Positions 12,566-24,800 of a stretch of 64,000 bases of DNA are shown piece after piece. Made by a program: the position numbers and the translations under genes. The notes under the pieces are model-generated. The model saw only the letters and a program-made list of their open reading frames with translations, was not told the DNA's origin and searched no databases. Origin of the DNA: Nepenthes gracilis (taxonomy: Eukaryota; Streptophyta; Magnoliopsida; Caryophyllales; Nepenthaceae); NCBI GenBank assembly GCA_033239525.1, contig BSYO01000026.1, positions 3,658,001 to 3,722,000 on the forward strand, given 5' to 3'. The first letter of the stretch is position 1, and each line of letters begins with the position of its first letter.

Positions 12566-12829
12566 TTAAGTAAATTCAAAGTAAAACTTCATCACCACGC
12601 GATATATGAAGAAGAGTAATATGAACAAGAAAAACCACCACCAACAACTACCATTCCGGTGGCGTTCTAGTTCAATCTGCGTGCCTTCATCTTTGCTAGC
12701 TACCGCCAGCACTGGTTGTTCAGATATATTATCTTTATTTGATTCTGTCTCTGATGTCAATCGTTTAGGTATGGTTTCAACTGAATCTGATTGTTTGACC
12801 TCATCGATTGAGACTTGTATCTTCCTCGC
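12566..12829 (-). CDS. SUS: SUS exon 13 (residues 810-896), C-terminal extension
   Basis: Acceptor TATCTCAG|GCGAGG in matching phase. About 58 polar residues ([11 protein letters not shown] onward, Ser/Glu/Lys-rich) lead to [20 protein letters not shown], then [12 protein letters not shown] and a TAA stop. The hydrophobic run of about 16-18 residues (872-889), flanked by basic residues, looks like a tail anchor. Group III SUS proteins are known for variable C-terminal extensions. Confidence 0.85.
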   Translation of the reverse strand, partial: ARKIQVSIDEVKQSDSVETIPKRLTSETESNKDNISEQPVLAVASKDEGTQIELERHRNGSCWWWFFLFILLFFIYRVVMKFYFEFT

Positions 12830-15800
12830 CTGAGATATTTTTTTTAGAATGTCATTTTCATTATTGTTTATATAATATTAAATATCCTATTGGAGAAATA
12901 ATTATTTAAGCAGCTCACCAGATTTCTAAATAGAAGATTGTAGAGTGCTTGAAGATATCTTTGTTTTGCTTGGTTCTGCTCCTTGTTGAGCTGCACCCAG
13001 AAGCTGTAGATGGATCCCATGTTCAACACTTTGTCTGCATAGATCTTCCATGTGTAGCTACAAAAACAAGCACATACAAATCGAAAGTCAAAATATGAAT
13101 AATGTAATTTGTTTTTTTTAATGAAAAATGAAATTAGCATTAAAATAAAAGTTAAATGAATTTAAAATTTTAAAAAATGAGAAGTATATTTTAAAAAAAT
13201 TAAAAATTTGAAGTATTTTTCAAAGTATGCTGTCGAGTACTTAGTGTGAAGTTACCATTCATTTATCCTTTCCAGGCCTGCCATGGACATCTCTTCCCAG
13301 TATCCAGCACGTATGTTACACATATGGAAGAAATCCGCAATTTTGTTGCTCGACTCTTCTCCGTTTGCAGGGTCAATGTGGAACCCAGAAACGCGATTGA
13401 CGATTATCTCTGCTGGCCCTCCTTGGTTTGTTGCAAAGGTCGGCAAACCACAATTCATGGCCTCAATTACTGTTAGTCCAAACGCTTCGTAGAATGCAGG
13501 CTGCACGAAAACTCCTCTCTTGTCTGCTATACAGCGGTACAGCTCTCCATTCCGGTGCCTGTTAGCAGTTTCATAATTCATTGGTTAGTTATATTCATAT
13601 GGCTTTGTTGGATAAAATTTATTAGTCGATTTCTCGTGAATCGTCCGATTTCCTGAAATTTAGTTCCCCAGATCGGAAATTTACAGTGTTTGACATGTGA
13701 CGGAAATTTCAGTCCAACTTGTCTACTCATTATTTGTTGAACTATTTAGATACGTGAGAAATTAAAAGCAAATTTGCCTATTTTCCTGTATTATACAACC
13801 TCGAAACACATGAGAAGATACTGGCAATGTTATGTTCGGCATAATACATGATTCTTAAGGTTTTCATCAAGTACTACAACACCATGGGATTTTGAAGTCG
13901 AGGGTGAATGAATTTCCAGACACGAATACTAAATGCTATCTAGGATAAATGAGAATGTTTAAGTGATTTTTTAAGTAGGTTCGTGAGGAACAGTTTAGAA
14001 ACAACAAATGTATATGAAATAGATTTTGAAATGTAAACATTTGTTAAAATTCAAATAACTTCAACAATACCTGTCAGTCTGGGCTGCTATCCATCGGAAT
14101 TGGCCTTTTAGTTGGTATTTTTCAATCAGAGCATGCATCTTTTTTATCTCTTCAATCTCCTCTCTGTCTTTTGATTTGGATGGATCAAAAGTCCCTGCTA
14201 CAATGACTAGATTTGCCAACCGTCTTAACCTTTGGTTTTTGGCATACCACTCAGTTAATCCTGTGATGTTCTTTACTTTGTCCAGTCTTGCCATTGAGAA
14301 GATGATTGGCTTGTTTTTATCGGCCAGATATCCTCTGCTCAGTCATTCGGTAAAAGTTTTTTGTAATCAGATGGAAAGAACAATCAATAAGCTGCTGAAC
14401 TAATAAGCCAATAATTTTTTTTTTATAAAAAAAAACAGTAGGAGGTTTATTGCATCTTGGGCTAAACAGCAGTGTCATTCACCACCTACCCTATAGCCCC
14501 TTGTCCAATCTTCATCTAGGCGGGGTTCGATTGCAAGTCTTTTAGTAGAACACTAAGAAAATTTACCGGCACCAAGACAGACAAATGAAGTCTAGTACCC
14601 TTGAAATCATTGAGAACCGTAAAGATGTTTGGCTGCTGTATCGTAGACTATTCATAATTTTCACTTGAAATATTGAATGAGATGATTTTGTAAATCTATT
14701 GTAAAGCTCTTAAAATATGGTTCAAATACAAACCAGATGAATATGTACTAATGTTCTGCTAAAGGGTTTTGAGAGAGCTAGAAAATAATGAATGTAAATG
14801 TATGTGTTCAAATAGTAGTTGGGATGTGATGTCGAAAGAGAAGTTGAAGGAAATGGCAAAGTAGAGAGAAACACCTGTTGAAAATCAAACAAATTTAATA
14901 CGTTGAATTAAACATGGTTTATTGAAAATGAAATGTTAAATCGATGAGCTAAACAAGGGTAACATATCGCCTGACCATCCCGCATCTGGTTCGATATACA
15001 TAACCTTACCTTTGAGTTGTAGAAAAAGGGCTGTCTCCTATTTATGAGGTTTAGGGAGGATAAACTATTTGTAGTCTTACTTCTGTATCATAGAGAGATT
15101 GGACAATGAATAACAGTATTCTAGGGGTAAAAAAGAAATGCTATTTAGACATACATATGTTCATAATTGTCTTCGTTGTTATAAAGAAGTTCTTCAATGG
15201 CTAGATAATATGATTTTGTCCTCCGCCCTCTCTCCGTATAGGGGAAAAAAATAGATTGATCAGCTCCTGGGGAAGCAATGTTGAATTTAGGGTCAAACAC
15301 ATCACTGCCAGAAATTACTCTATAAAGTCCTGGCATTGTAAATGCTGTGTGGCTTTCATACTGTCCAGGTCTATCTTTGCTGTTAAAAAACAAAAGAAGT
15401 AAAAAATATGTTAGAATTATCCATTTGTGTTACTAGCACAATCAGTATTCACAGAAAACAAGAAATTCAGCCTGTATTAATGTCAGATATTGCAAAATAT
15501 TTGGCCTGTTGTAATAGATGATTGCTTATTTCTTATTAGACCTATGCTGTGTTCAACGTAAGCTTGTGAAATTGGACCTTCCCACCCTCACACACGAAAC
15601 ACTCCCAATAGATATCTCTGCTTTGCTTGATGTTTGAATAATTAATGCACTCCCCAAAAAACTGGCAGGTAATAGTATGCTATCAGTTAGGCTGTTAAGG
15701 GCTAGGATTCCATGATTATTTGTTAGATGTATGGACAAAAATATCGGTATCAGTTATGAATATATTAGTATTAGATAACCTGTATTAGTATTAGAATAAA

Positions 15801-18800
15801 AAAATTTAAAAATTATAAGTTGACAGGGATATTTCGACAATATATTAGCTGTGTCAGCCGATATATCGTGAAATATTACTGGATTAATGTCGGAGGCCCT
15901 AATAATAGTACATATCAGCCAATATTTACAATATTGGCCAATATTTGTATCTATGGTTAGACTTATGCATTGTACAAGTAACAACCAAGGGGGTTTAGAT
16001 GAACCTTCCAGCAATTTCCTGATACGTGCTGGCAATGATGAAATCAGCTGCATTCATTGATATTATGTCAGCGGTAAACTGACATGAGAAGTGGTATTTG
16101 CTCTCAAACTCCTTCCATTCGATGTCTGAATTTTGATACTTTGTTTTCTCCAAAGCATGGGCAATGATTCCTTGTGTTACTCCAAGCGTGCTGGCAACCA
16201 GATGTGCCACTAGGTTTCCGTCGGTGTAGTTGCCAATTATGAGGTCTGGTTTACATCCCATATGCTCAAGGATCTTCGACTTTGCATCCTAGCAGATAAG
16301 ATAGTGAAAATTTCATGTGATAATCTTTAGATAAATGCTGAGGTCTGGAACTCATAAAGTAAATATTGGCCGACAGAGTGTGCATCAGCTGATTCCATGA
16401 AGACTTAATACTGGTAAAATATTACTATATGTCAGCTAACATACCGATACATGTTGATACATCGACCGATATATTCGGTCATCTTTTGAAAAAAATAGAG
16501 AAAAAAACCCACCCCTCTCTCTCTCTCTTCACCTATAGTTACGAGCAGATTGGTTTCCTTTCCCTTACTACGTATGAATTCTCTACACAATGCGACAAAT
16601 TGTCTTATTTTCTACAGAATGTAAACTATGTGGTATAAAAATGAATTTGCTTATTTGTTAACTTAGTTATACTAATACAAAAGATTTATGATCACAAGTG
16701 CGTCATTTGTTTTTGCTTTTTAGTTGTTAATATCCTCCATAAATGTCATTTGATTGTGAGTGACAATTCATTCTCTTTATTTGGTTTTATTTTGTTATTT
16801 TATTATTTGCTAATTTGACATTGAATTGTCAATTTTATGATTAAAAGTTGTCTAAAATAAATATACAAAACATGATTAAATGTAATTAAATTTTAATAGT
16901 AATGGGTTTGATAATTCATGAGTTGGCCTAGAGCCCAGCCAGCAGAGAAAAGAAGGGCCTAAGAAGCGAAAGCCCAGCAGGACGTTCTCTTAACTCAAGA
17001 TCCAGCAGATGCAGCGGTTGACCCAAGGAGCATGATTCGATACCATCCAGCGATGAACAGGCAATTAGGTCTAATCAACAGCTTACCCAGACAGCCGCAA
17101 CCTTGAATTGGCTGTCGTTATGACAGCTTAGTGCATATATTTCAGCGACGATTACCATAATCTAGCCCCAGCAGTTGCCTATCCAGCTCAGCAACCGACA
17201 GCTTAGGAAATATGCCTAGAATATCACCCTATGATTGCATATTGTCCCAGAATGGCAATTGCAACTCAGCAAATATTCTTAGACAACAGTTATCATATAT
17301 CGCCTGCGAGGATCACTTAGACAGTGGAGTAAATATACACAGACAACTTTCACTAGCCGCGAGGCCCAACGAAGGTTAAATAGGCGCTCGCTCTATAAAT
17401 ACCTTTCTCCACCATGAGAGGAGGGGAGAGGAAGATCAATCAACCAGTCCGCACCACCCGAGAGCTAGTACTTAAATTCAAAGCATACTCCTCACACTCA
17501 GGCGTTCATACATAGTAAGATCCAACAAATATAGCTTACCTTGCTCCATCTCAGCAGATAAATTTAAACGGCCACTGTCACCATGTGTGGTCCCTGATGA
17601 CTGTAGGAGTAAAAACCACAGGTGGCAGCCACCAACCTATCGCCCCGAGGATTTCAACGGTGTAGACTGCCAGTGGGGGAAGCATAATGGCGACTCCCCC
17701 AGAGGCTTAGAGCCATAGCATCGTAGCTCACAACCGCAGGTGCATGGTGTTGGCCACTCACCGTTGCAAGACCCATGGAGTCCAAGGTGGCTAACTGACG
17801 CATCTTCTACAAATACATCCCTTCCTCCATGCGGAGGGGTGATTCTCTGGATCTGAATTTTCTCTTTCGATTTAGATCCAGTTCAACAATCCAGCGCTCA
17901 CAAAGGCCACTCTCACACAAGTGTGTCCTCTTTAAGCCATTCTCCGATGAGTGCAACCTTTTCAAAAGCCGCTCCTTAACCGAGTGCATCCTATAAAACA
18001 CTGCCCTCCAACTCCAAAGTCGCTCCTAGTTGAACGCATCATATGGAGCTCTGCCCTCCAATTTCAAATCTACTCCCTAGTCAAGTGCATCCTACGGAGC
18101 TCTACTCTCCGGTTCCAAAAACGCTCCCTAGCCAAGCGCACCAAACGGAGTCTTGTTCTCCGCCAACACTCAATCTCCTCATCCATACATCTATGCATAT
18201 TTCTCCTCTTATCTTTCTATCCGACTAAGAAAGTTTACTAATTTGACCATCGGAGGGCATACCGGAGAGCAAGTACCGCTATTCTATGATCTCTTATTTG
18301 TTAGTTATGGTATATAGGGTCCAGATTCGTAGTAATAAAAACCAGACCCGCTTCCAATCAGACACATAAATTCAGTGACTCCCTAATTTGTTCGCTAATT
18401 TGGATCTCGGGATGCATCAAGTATTTGTCTCAATTTTAATGTAATTATGAAAACAATTGTGTCCAATATAGTTAATATTGGTACGTATAACCCAACATTG
18501 TCGAACCAATACGGTCGCAACCTATACTGATATATTGATCAATGATTATCTAATTGCACTCTGTGCATGTGTGTGTCTAGAAACATGCTAGATGTAAAGC
18601 ATAGAACTAATTATTGTATCTTTACTACATATGTTAGACTGTTACGGCAATTGATTCTTAACGTGGTATTAGAATATTTTTCATTGAGTGTTCTAGACTT
18701 CAAATTCTCGGAACCTTTAATCCTTGCAAGTTATCTGAAGGCAACATGTTAGAGCCGGGCTATTGTGTACATTCTTCAAACACATTGTTATTCTTGTAGA

Positions 18801-21800
18801 TGAGAGGCGTTGAATACAAATCCTATAGAGCATACCTTTCAGCTTTTATCTAATAGGTTAAACTTTTGGAATGACCGGTTCCTTGTATTGGTAGGAGTCT
18901 TTATTTATTTCTTTATCGGGTTGGAATGATGACTATTTCTTTAACTAAACCCATGTCAAAAAAACACCGATAAGGATTAATAGAAATCCTATTTTTCATC
19001 TCGGCAGTATTGTACAGAGAAATGATTAATGGTCAAGGATTATGGTCCCCCTTCTTATAAATTCACTGTAAAAGCCTCTTTGTTATTACTATAGGACCTA
19101 TGAGTAGATCATGTAATAATTTTTTAGTTGTACTTCTTTTTCCATATATGCTGTGGAAAACTTGCAGGTCTCATGTCAGTCCATGGAAACTGTGTTGCAC
19201 GATCAATTCCCTTAACGAGTACGAAAAATAATTTTCTCCTATTATCATGGTTAAAAATATGGATACATGTATAAGCTACATCTATATTAATATTGAATAT
19301 ATCGAATAATATATATAGCTGATTGATATATCAAAAAATAATAATTTTTGAGAATAATAAGTTGATGGGACCATATCAGCCGATATTTTATGATATATCA
19401 TAGATATAATAATATATCGTAATATTATTACGGTATTGAAAATATTGGTATTGAGACAACCCAACGCCAATACATGTAGGCCAATATTTGTATCATGCCT
19501 ATGACAATCGTTAGAATTGTTTCAAGATTAATAAGGCGAGACAAAAAAAGCAATGGAAACAATGAGGAGAGTCATTGACATGCCTGAGCGAATCTATTTA
19601 AGTAGGGATAGACATCAAACCGAGAGACCCATTGTCTGAGAACTCCATCATCCGTCACAAATGGGACTCTGAGGATGCAAGAATGCTTTGTGTTGAAAAT
19701 AGGTTCGATTTCCTGGTCGCATTTTGTTCCTCTAGCCTCTGGTATGAGTCGAGTTACCTGCATTTCTTATGATTAGGAAGTGTTAATGTTCATCATCCAT
19801 CTAGAGTTTCCATATTATTATAATTCTAGTATTGTGATCATTTAGTGGGGTGTGAATAATATATAAAAATTTCAGTATTGATATCAATTATGGCCGTATT
19901 TATATCATATATACTAAGCAATACATATTAGCATTGGATACATGGAAATAATTTTTTTTTAAAAAAATTATAAGTTGATGGGGCCTTATCATGCGATATT
20001 GTAATGCTATTAGTAAATATTGGTATCAGAGAGTCGATTTCGATGCATATCGGTTAATATCTACATCATTGGGTAAGATCTTCTACTTGTTATATAGTTG
20101 GCTTGTGCACAGCTCGGGTGATAATGTGAGACTATATTAGATTCTCACGAATATTGTAGTGTTTGAACAGTATTATCCATGGATGATAGTATTGATATCA
20201 GATTGGTCGTAACCATAGCATTATCAAATGCAATTTTTTCTTAATGAATCAGAATCTAAGGAGCAAATATCGGACGATATATTAAAAATATCAAATATAT
20301 CGGATGTTATATGTTAGACATAAATTGGTCTTCTACGTTCAAAATTATATCAAATGAAGACCGAATGCAGAAATAAATATAAGAATTGAAACTAACCTCC
20401 CACTATTAGAGTACTTCAATTGCTCGAATTTCTGTACGATTACCTGCTGGTTTGAACATTCTAAGTCTTAATACTCCTCAACGATAGTGTACAAATGGAG
20501 TACTGACTTAGGGACCCAAATTGAGTATCACCCACATATCTAGACAATTCTCATCAAATTGTCTCACAGTGATTACCAGCATAGGAGGGAGTTGGGCAAC
20601 GGTTATCTGGGAAAAGACATGGGTCATAATTGTTGGTTGGTCTTTATCCTTTTTTTTTCTGAAAACAGAGTAACCAGCAGTATATTGCTGATGAAGTGAC
20701 ATGTCACTTTTTGTCGTGCTATCAGAACATCATTATTGGGGATGTCGGATATTTCATTCTGCAGTGATGTCCTTAATCAATGGACTTTTTTTTTCAGAGT
20801 AGTGATTTAAAACATAACTCATAGCTGCAAATAGGTGAAAACTGGATGTACCATTATCCACCACTCCTTTAGTCGTTATCTTACCACAAGAATCTGAGGC
20901 TTAACACTAAGACCCATCTTCTGTATCCGCAGCAGTAATTCTTCTTCTAGAGCTTTTACTTGATCTAAAATGTAGACCACCTGTTAAAAATAAGACCCAC
21001 CCAGATTAATAACACAATGAGTATATATTAACCCAAAGGTTAGCACTGTGTACAAAACCTTGTATAACTAAGAAAAATACTATTCCTACTGTAACTTTAC
21101 TATAAATCTAAAAGAAAATATAATTTCTGTTGAGTGAAACCTGCATAATAGGTGTTGCATCATCTCTTTCAGTAAAATTATTGTAAACTTGTAGTATGAG
21201 TAATATTGCAGTAGAGTGCAAATATGGTGATATATGTTAAGTGTAGACTGAATTCATTTTGTATAATTTGCCTATCAGAAGACCTGACCCCAGACATATG
21301 CAGTGCGACATATTGTGAATTTTGAATAGAAATTAGTGTCGGTAACATAGGAATTGGGATGTTATTTTTAGGTCCTTTAGGTTTGCCTATATATATGGCG
21401 TTTTGAGCTTTGGTTTTGTAAGATTGAAAACACAACTGTCTTCTCCTATGCCCATTGTTTTTTTTCCTGTGTAATTTTTTCATGCAAATTTGGTATTCTA
21501 TTGTGTGAATGTTTATTGATTTACCGTTGCTAATTTGTCGAACCCTTAGCAATATATATGTACATGTATATGTGTACCTGACCTCCTGTGTCAGGAAGGC
21601 CGAGGACATCTGATTGACCGAAGTAGCCATGAGGAGAGAAGATGGCAATGTTGAAAATATTAGGGATTGAACTAAAGAAATTCTCCATCTTCACTGGATC
21701 TGGTGCTTGTAGAGCTTCTGAAAGTGTTGTCATTGTCTCATAAACTCTTCCTGCAGTGTCTCCCCATCCTTTCTCAAACCCCCACTCATTAATCATCCCA

Positions 21801-24800
21801 TGGAATTCTTCATATGGTGTGTCCTTTGGAAGGCTGGAGATGAATTTGTCAGCTACAAGGAGTGCTGTTTGAAGCTTAGTTACTGTGTTGAGTGTTTCAT
21901 TGATCATAAGCTTCTGTAGTTCATGTGGGCAAAAAAACAAAAGCACGTCAAACTGACTTATTTTGAGCATTTCTGTTAGATATATTAGTGGGAACCATTG
22001 ATATAAATGTCAGCCAACAGTGTAAATATCAGGGCCCATGATATTGATATTTATTGATACTGCGATAATATCGTAATATATTACTGTTTTGGTAATATAT
22101 CACGATATACCATCCAATGTGATCTTATTAACTTACAATACTTAAAGATTTTTTTATTTTGATATATCTAATATTAGCATGTATTGTTGGATATATTCGA
22201 TATGAATATAATCACGATTGATACTGATACCGATATTGATATCGATATTTCTATCCATGCTGGGAACATATGTAAGTTGTGTTGATAAAAGTATCTATTA
22301 AGTGTAATCGAATTTGTTTCATGCATTTGGCCTATTTGAAGATTCGACCCGAAGAAGTTTACGTACGACTTAACATGAATTTTAAATGGAGATTAGTGGT
22401 GATAAAATAGGGACCGAACCCTAACAAAATCAAATCAATCTAATTTGTTTCGAGTTTTGCTGACAAAGGTAATGTTGAAAATGTGTGAGTTGTGGTGCTA
22501 AAAGCATCTATTAGGTATGACCCGGATCTTTTCTATACATTTGGCCCATTTGAAAACCCGGCATAAAAAGCCTATACAGTGTGATTTTATATGAATTTGG
22601 ATTGAGATTAGTGGTGGTAGTAAAAAGACTAAGCCCATCAATTATATTTTTGGGTCTCCCAATTCTTCCATGTGTCTATAGATATTGTGTTTGTGCTACA
22701 GTTTTATGTGATTAAAAAAACACAATTCACGATCACTTTCTACTATTATCCTATTCTCAAAAATAGCAAAACCATTCCTTTTCCTGTAGTTTTTTCCATC
22801 GAGATTGTCCTATACACATTTATCATTTTATTGTGTAATTATTTATTATTTTACTATCGTTAATCTTATAAATCTCTAATAGTATCCCAAATTCAAGATT
22901 GATTAGAAGTTGCGATTATCTGTCAATGTGTAATGACACATAATCCAATAGCTAATGACACATAATCAAACATTGGAAATAACAATTTTCAAACCATATA
23001 TTGGAATACTAATGTTAAACTTATTCTATTCCAACAATTAAATATGAAAATAACAATTTTAAACTCTATTTCCATCCTATTCTATTTTTTAGAAATAACT
23101 ATTCTATTTTCACATTATTTCATTCCAATAACCAAATGTAGCGTCAATGTGTAATGACACATAATCCAATAGTTTAGACTTTTGGCTCTATATCTTATTT
23201 GACACATTCAGACAAGTCCTACCAGTATTTCTACCTTCAAACTTTCTCTTATACACAAGTCTCGGCAATAACAACAATAATAATAAAAAAAATAGAGGGT
23301 TTGCCTAGAGTTCAGCTCCGTGAGTTCAGGACATTGAGATATCTACTCGGCCGAGGTTCTTTGTCTTTCCTTTGGCGTTTGCCTGGAGTCTTGAACCTCA
23401 GCCCTTACTAGAAGCATCGTAGCGACATTTTCTAAACAGATGATTGGATGTTGACTCTTTTTTCTTACAGCGGTTTACGATTCTTATAAAAATTTAAATA
23501 ATTTTGCTTTTGATAAGATGCTGAACCGTGCCGCAATGATTTAAGGCCAATAAGTAAGCAAGTGACGGATTAGTAAGTCTAAGACATCGAGGGATTGGCA
23601 CAACCACGGGTTGTTCTACGTCTGCTCGTGGTCTTGGATCTCGGCCAATTACCGGGAACCACATTACTGTGCGTGTTCAAACATGCAATACAGTGTTGAC
23701 TTTCTCTTTTGTTTTTTAAATTGTAATTTACGGTTCATATGAAAAAAATGAAATAATTTTGCTTAGGGTAATAAGCCAAACCTCGCCGCGATGATTTAAG
23801 GCCAATAAATAGTCAAGCAAAGGCTTGACGTTGTCACATCTCCCGTAAGCGTCGAGGCGGGACGTAAAGAACTTGGACGTGAACGTGGCTCCTTTCCCAA
23901 TTGAATCGGATAATGTTAGTCGGGGACTTGACATATGGAACGCCCCAAAGTCTATTTCTAATGAATTTTCATCATTTGCCCTGCCCCAAAAAAAAAAAAA
24001 AAATAATAATAAATAAAATTAAAATAAAAAATTAAAATTGATTAAAAATATTAACTGAGGTGAATTTAGGATTTTTTTTTTCTTTGGGGTTAATGATTTT
24101 ATGTGTTGAGATATAAGGTCACTCCTATGTAAGATAACCAAACAGCAGAAGCCGATCAATGGGATATTGATCAAAGTCGGTCAACATCCCGTTGACCGGC
24201 TGTGAGGAGAAGATGGTCAATGAATGGTTGATCATCCACAAGAAAAAATAGTATGGCCAGAGGACTTGTGTACAGTATAGCCTGAGGACTTGTGCACAAT
24301 TTGGCCCAAGAACCTGGGTGCAGAAAGCACACAAGGATTTTACGCAACTAAAAGACCAAAGTCTCTGTTAGGCTTGAGGACTTGTTAAGGGCTGATATCG
24401 CTAATAAAGGCCGACAATACTAAGTGAAAGCAAGGGAGCTGAAAATGATCGATGACGCTAGCTCAGAAAATTGACTTTTGCAGAACATGCGCGCTTTTTT
24501 TTAGAGAAGACGCAATCTCTGCAGAGTATGATGACTTATAGAGTAACTTTACATTACTGATGGTGACAGGTTATGTCGTGCATACAACACCTTTGAAGGC
24601 GATAGTATATATATGTTTGCTATATTGGAAAACTGTGCGAGAGTGTGTGAGATTGTGTAAAGAGAAAAATTGTGAGTGAAATTGTGCTCTGTTCCTAGGG
24701 TTTGTGCAACTAAGAGTTTATGTAATCAAAAATATATATAGTGAAATTATTTATTGATTAAGTGTTCCGTGACTTTTTTCTTCGTTAAAAAGAGTTTTCC

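Noticed and set aside
20508..20702. 64-codon minus-strand ORF in SUS intron 6
   Set aside because: No similarity I can recognise and no fit to the SUS protein; inside an intron.
21178..21648. 156-codon minus-strand ORF
   Set aside because: Reads from the end of SUS exon 5 through intron 5 in another frame; no domain.
15740..22260. Centromere-like satellite in the SUS introns
   Set aside because: Copies are dispersed and carry inverted ends, not tandem arrays.
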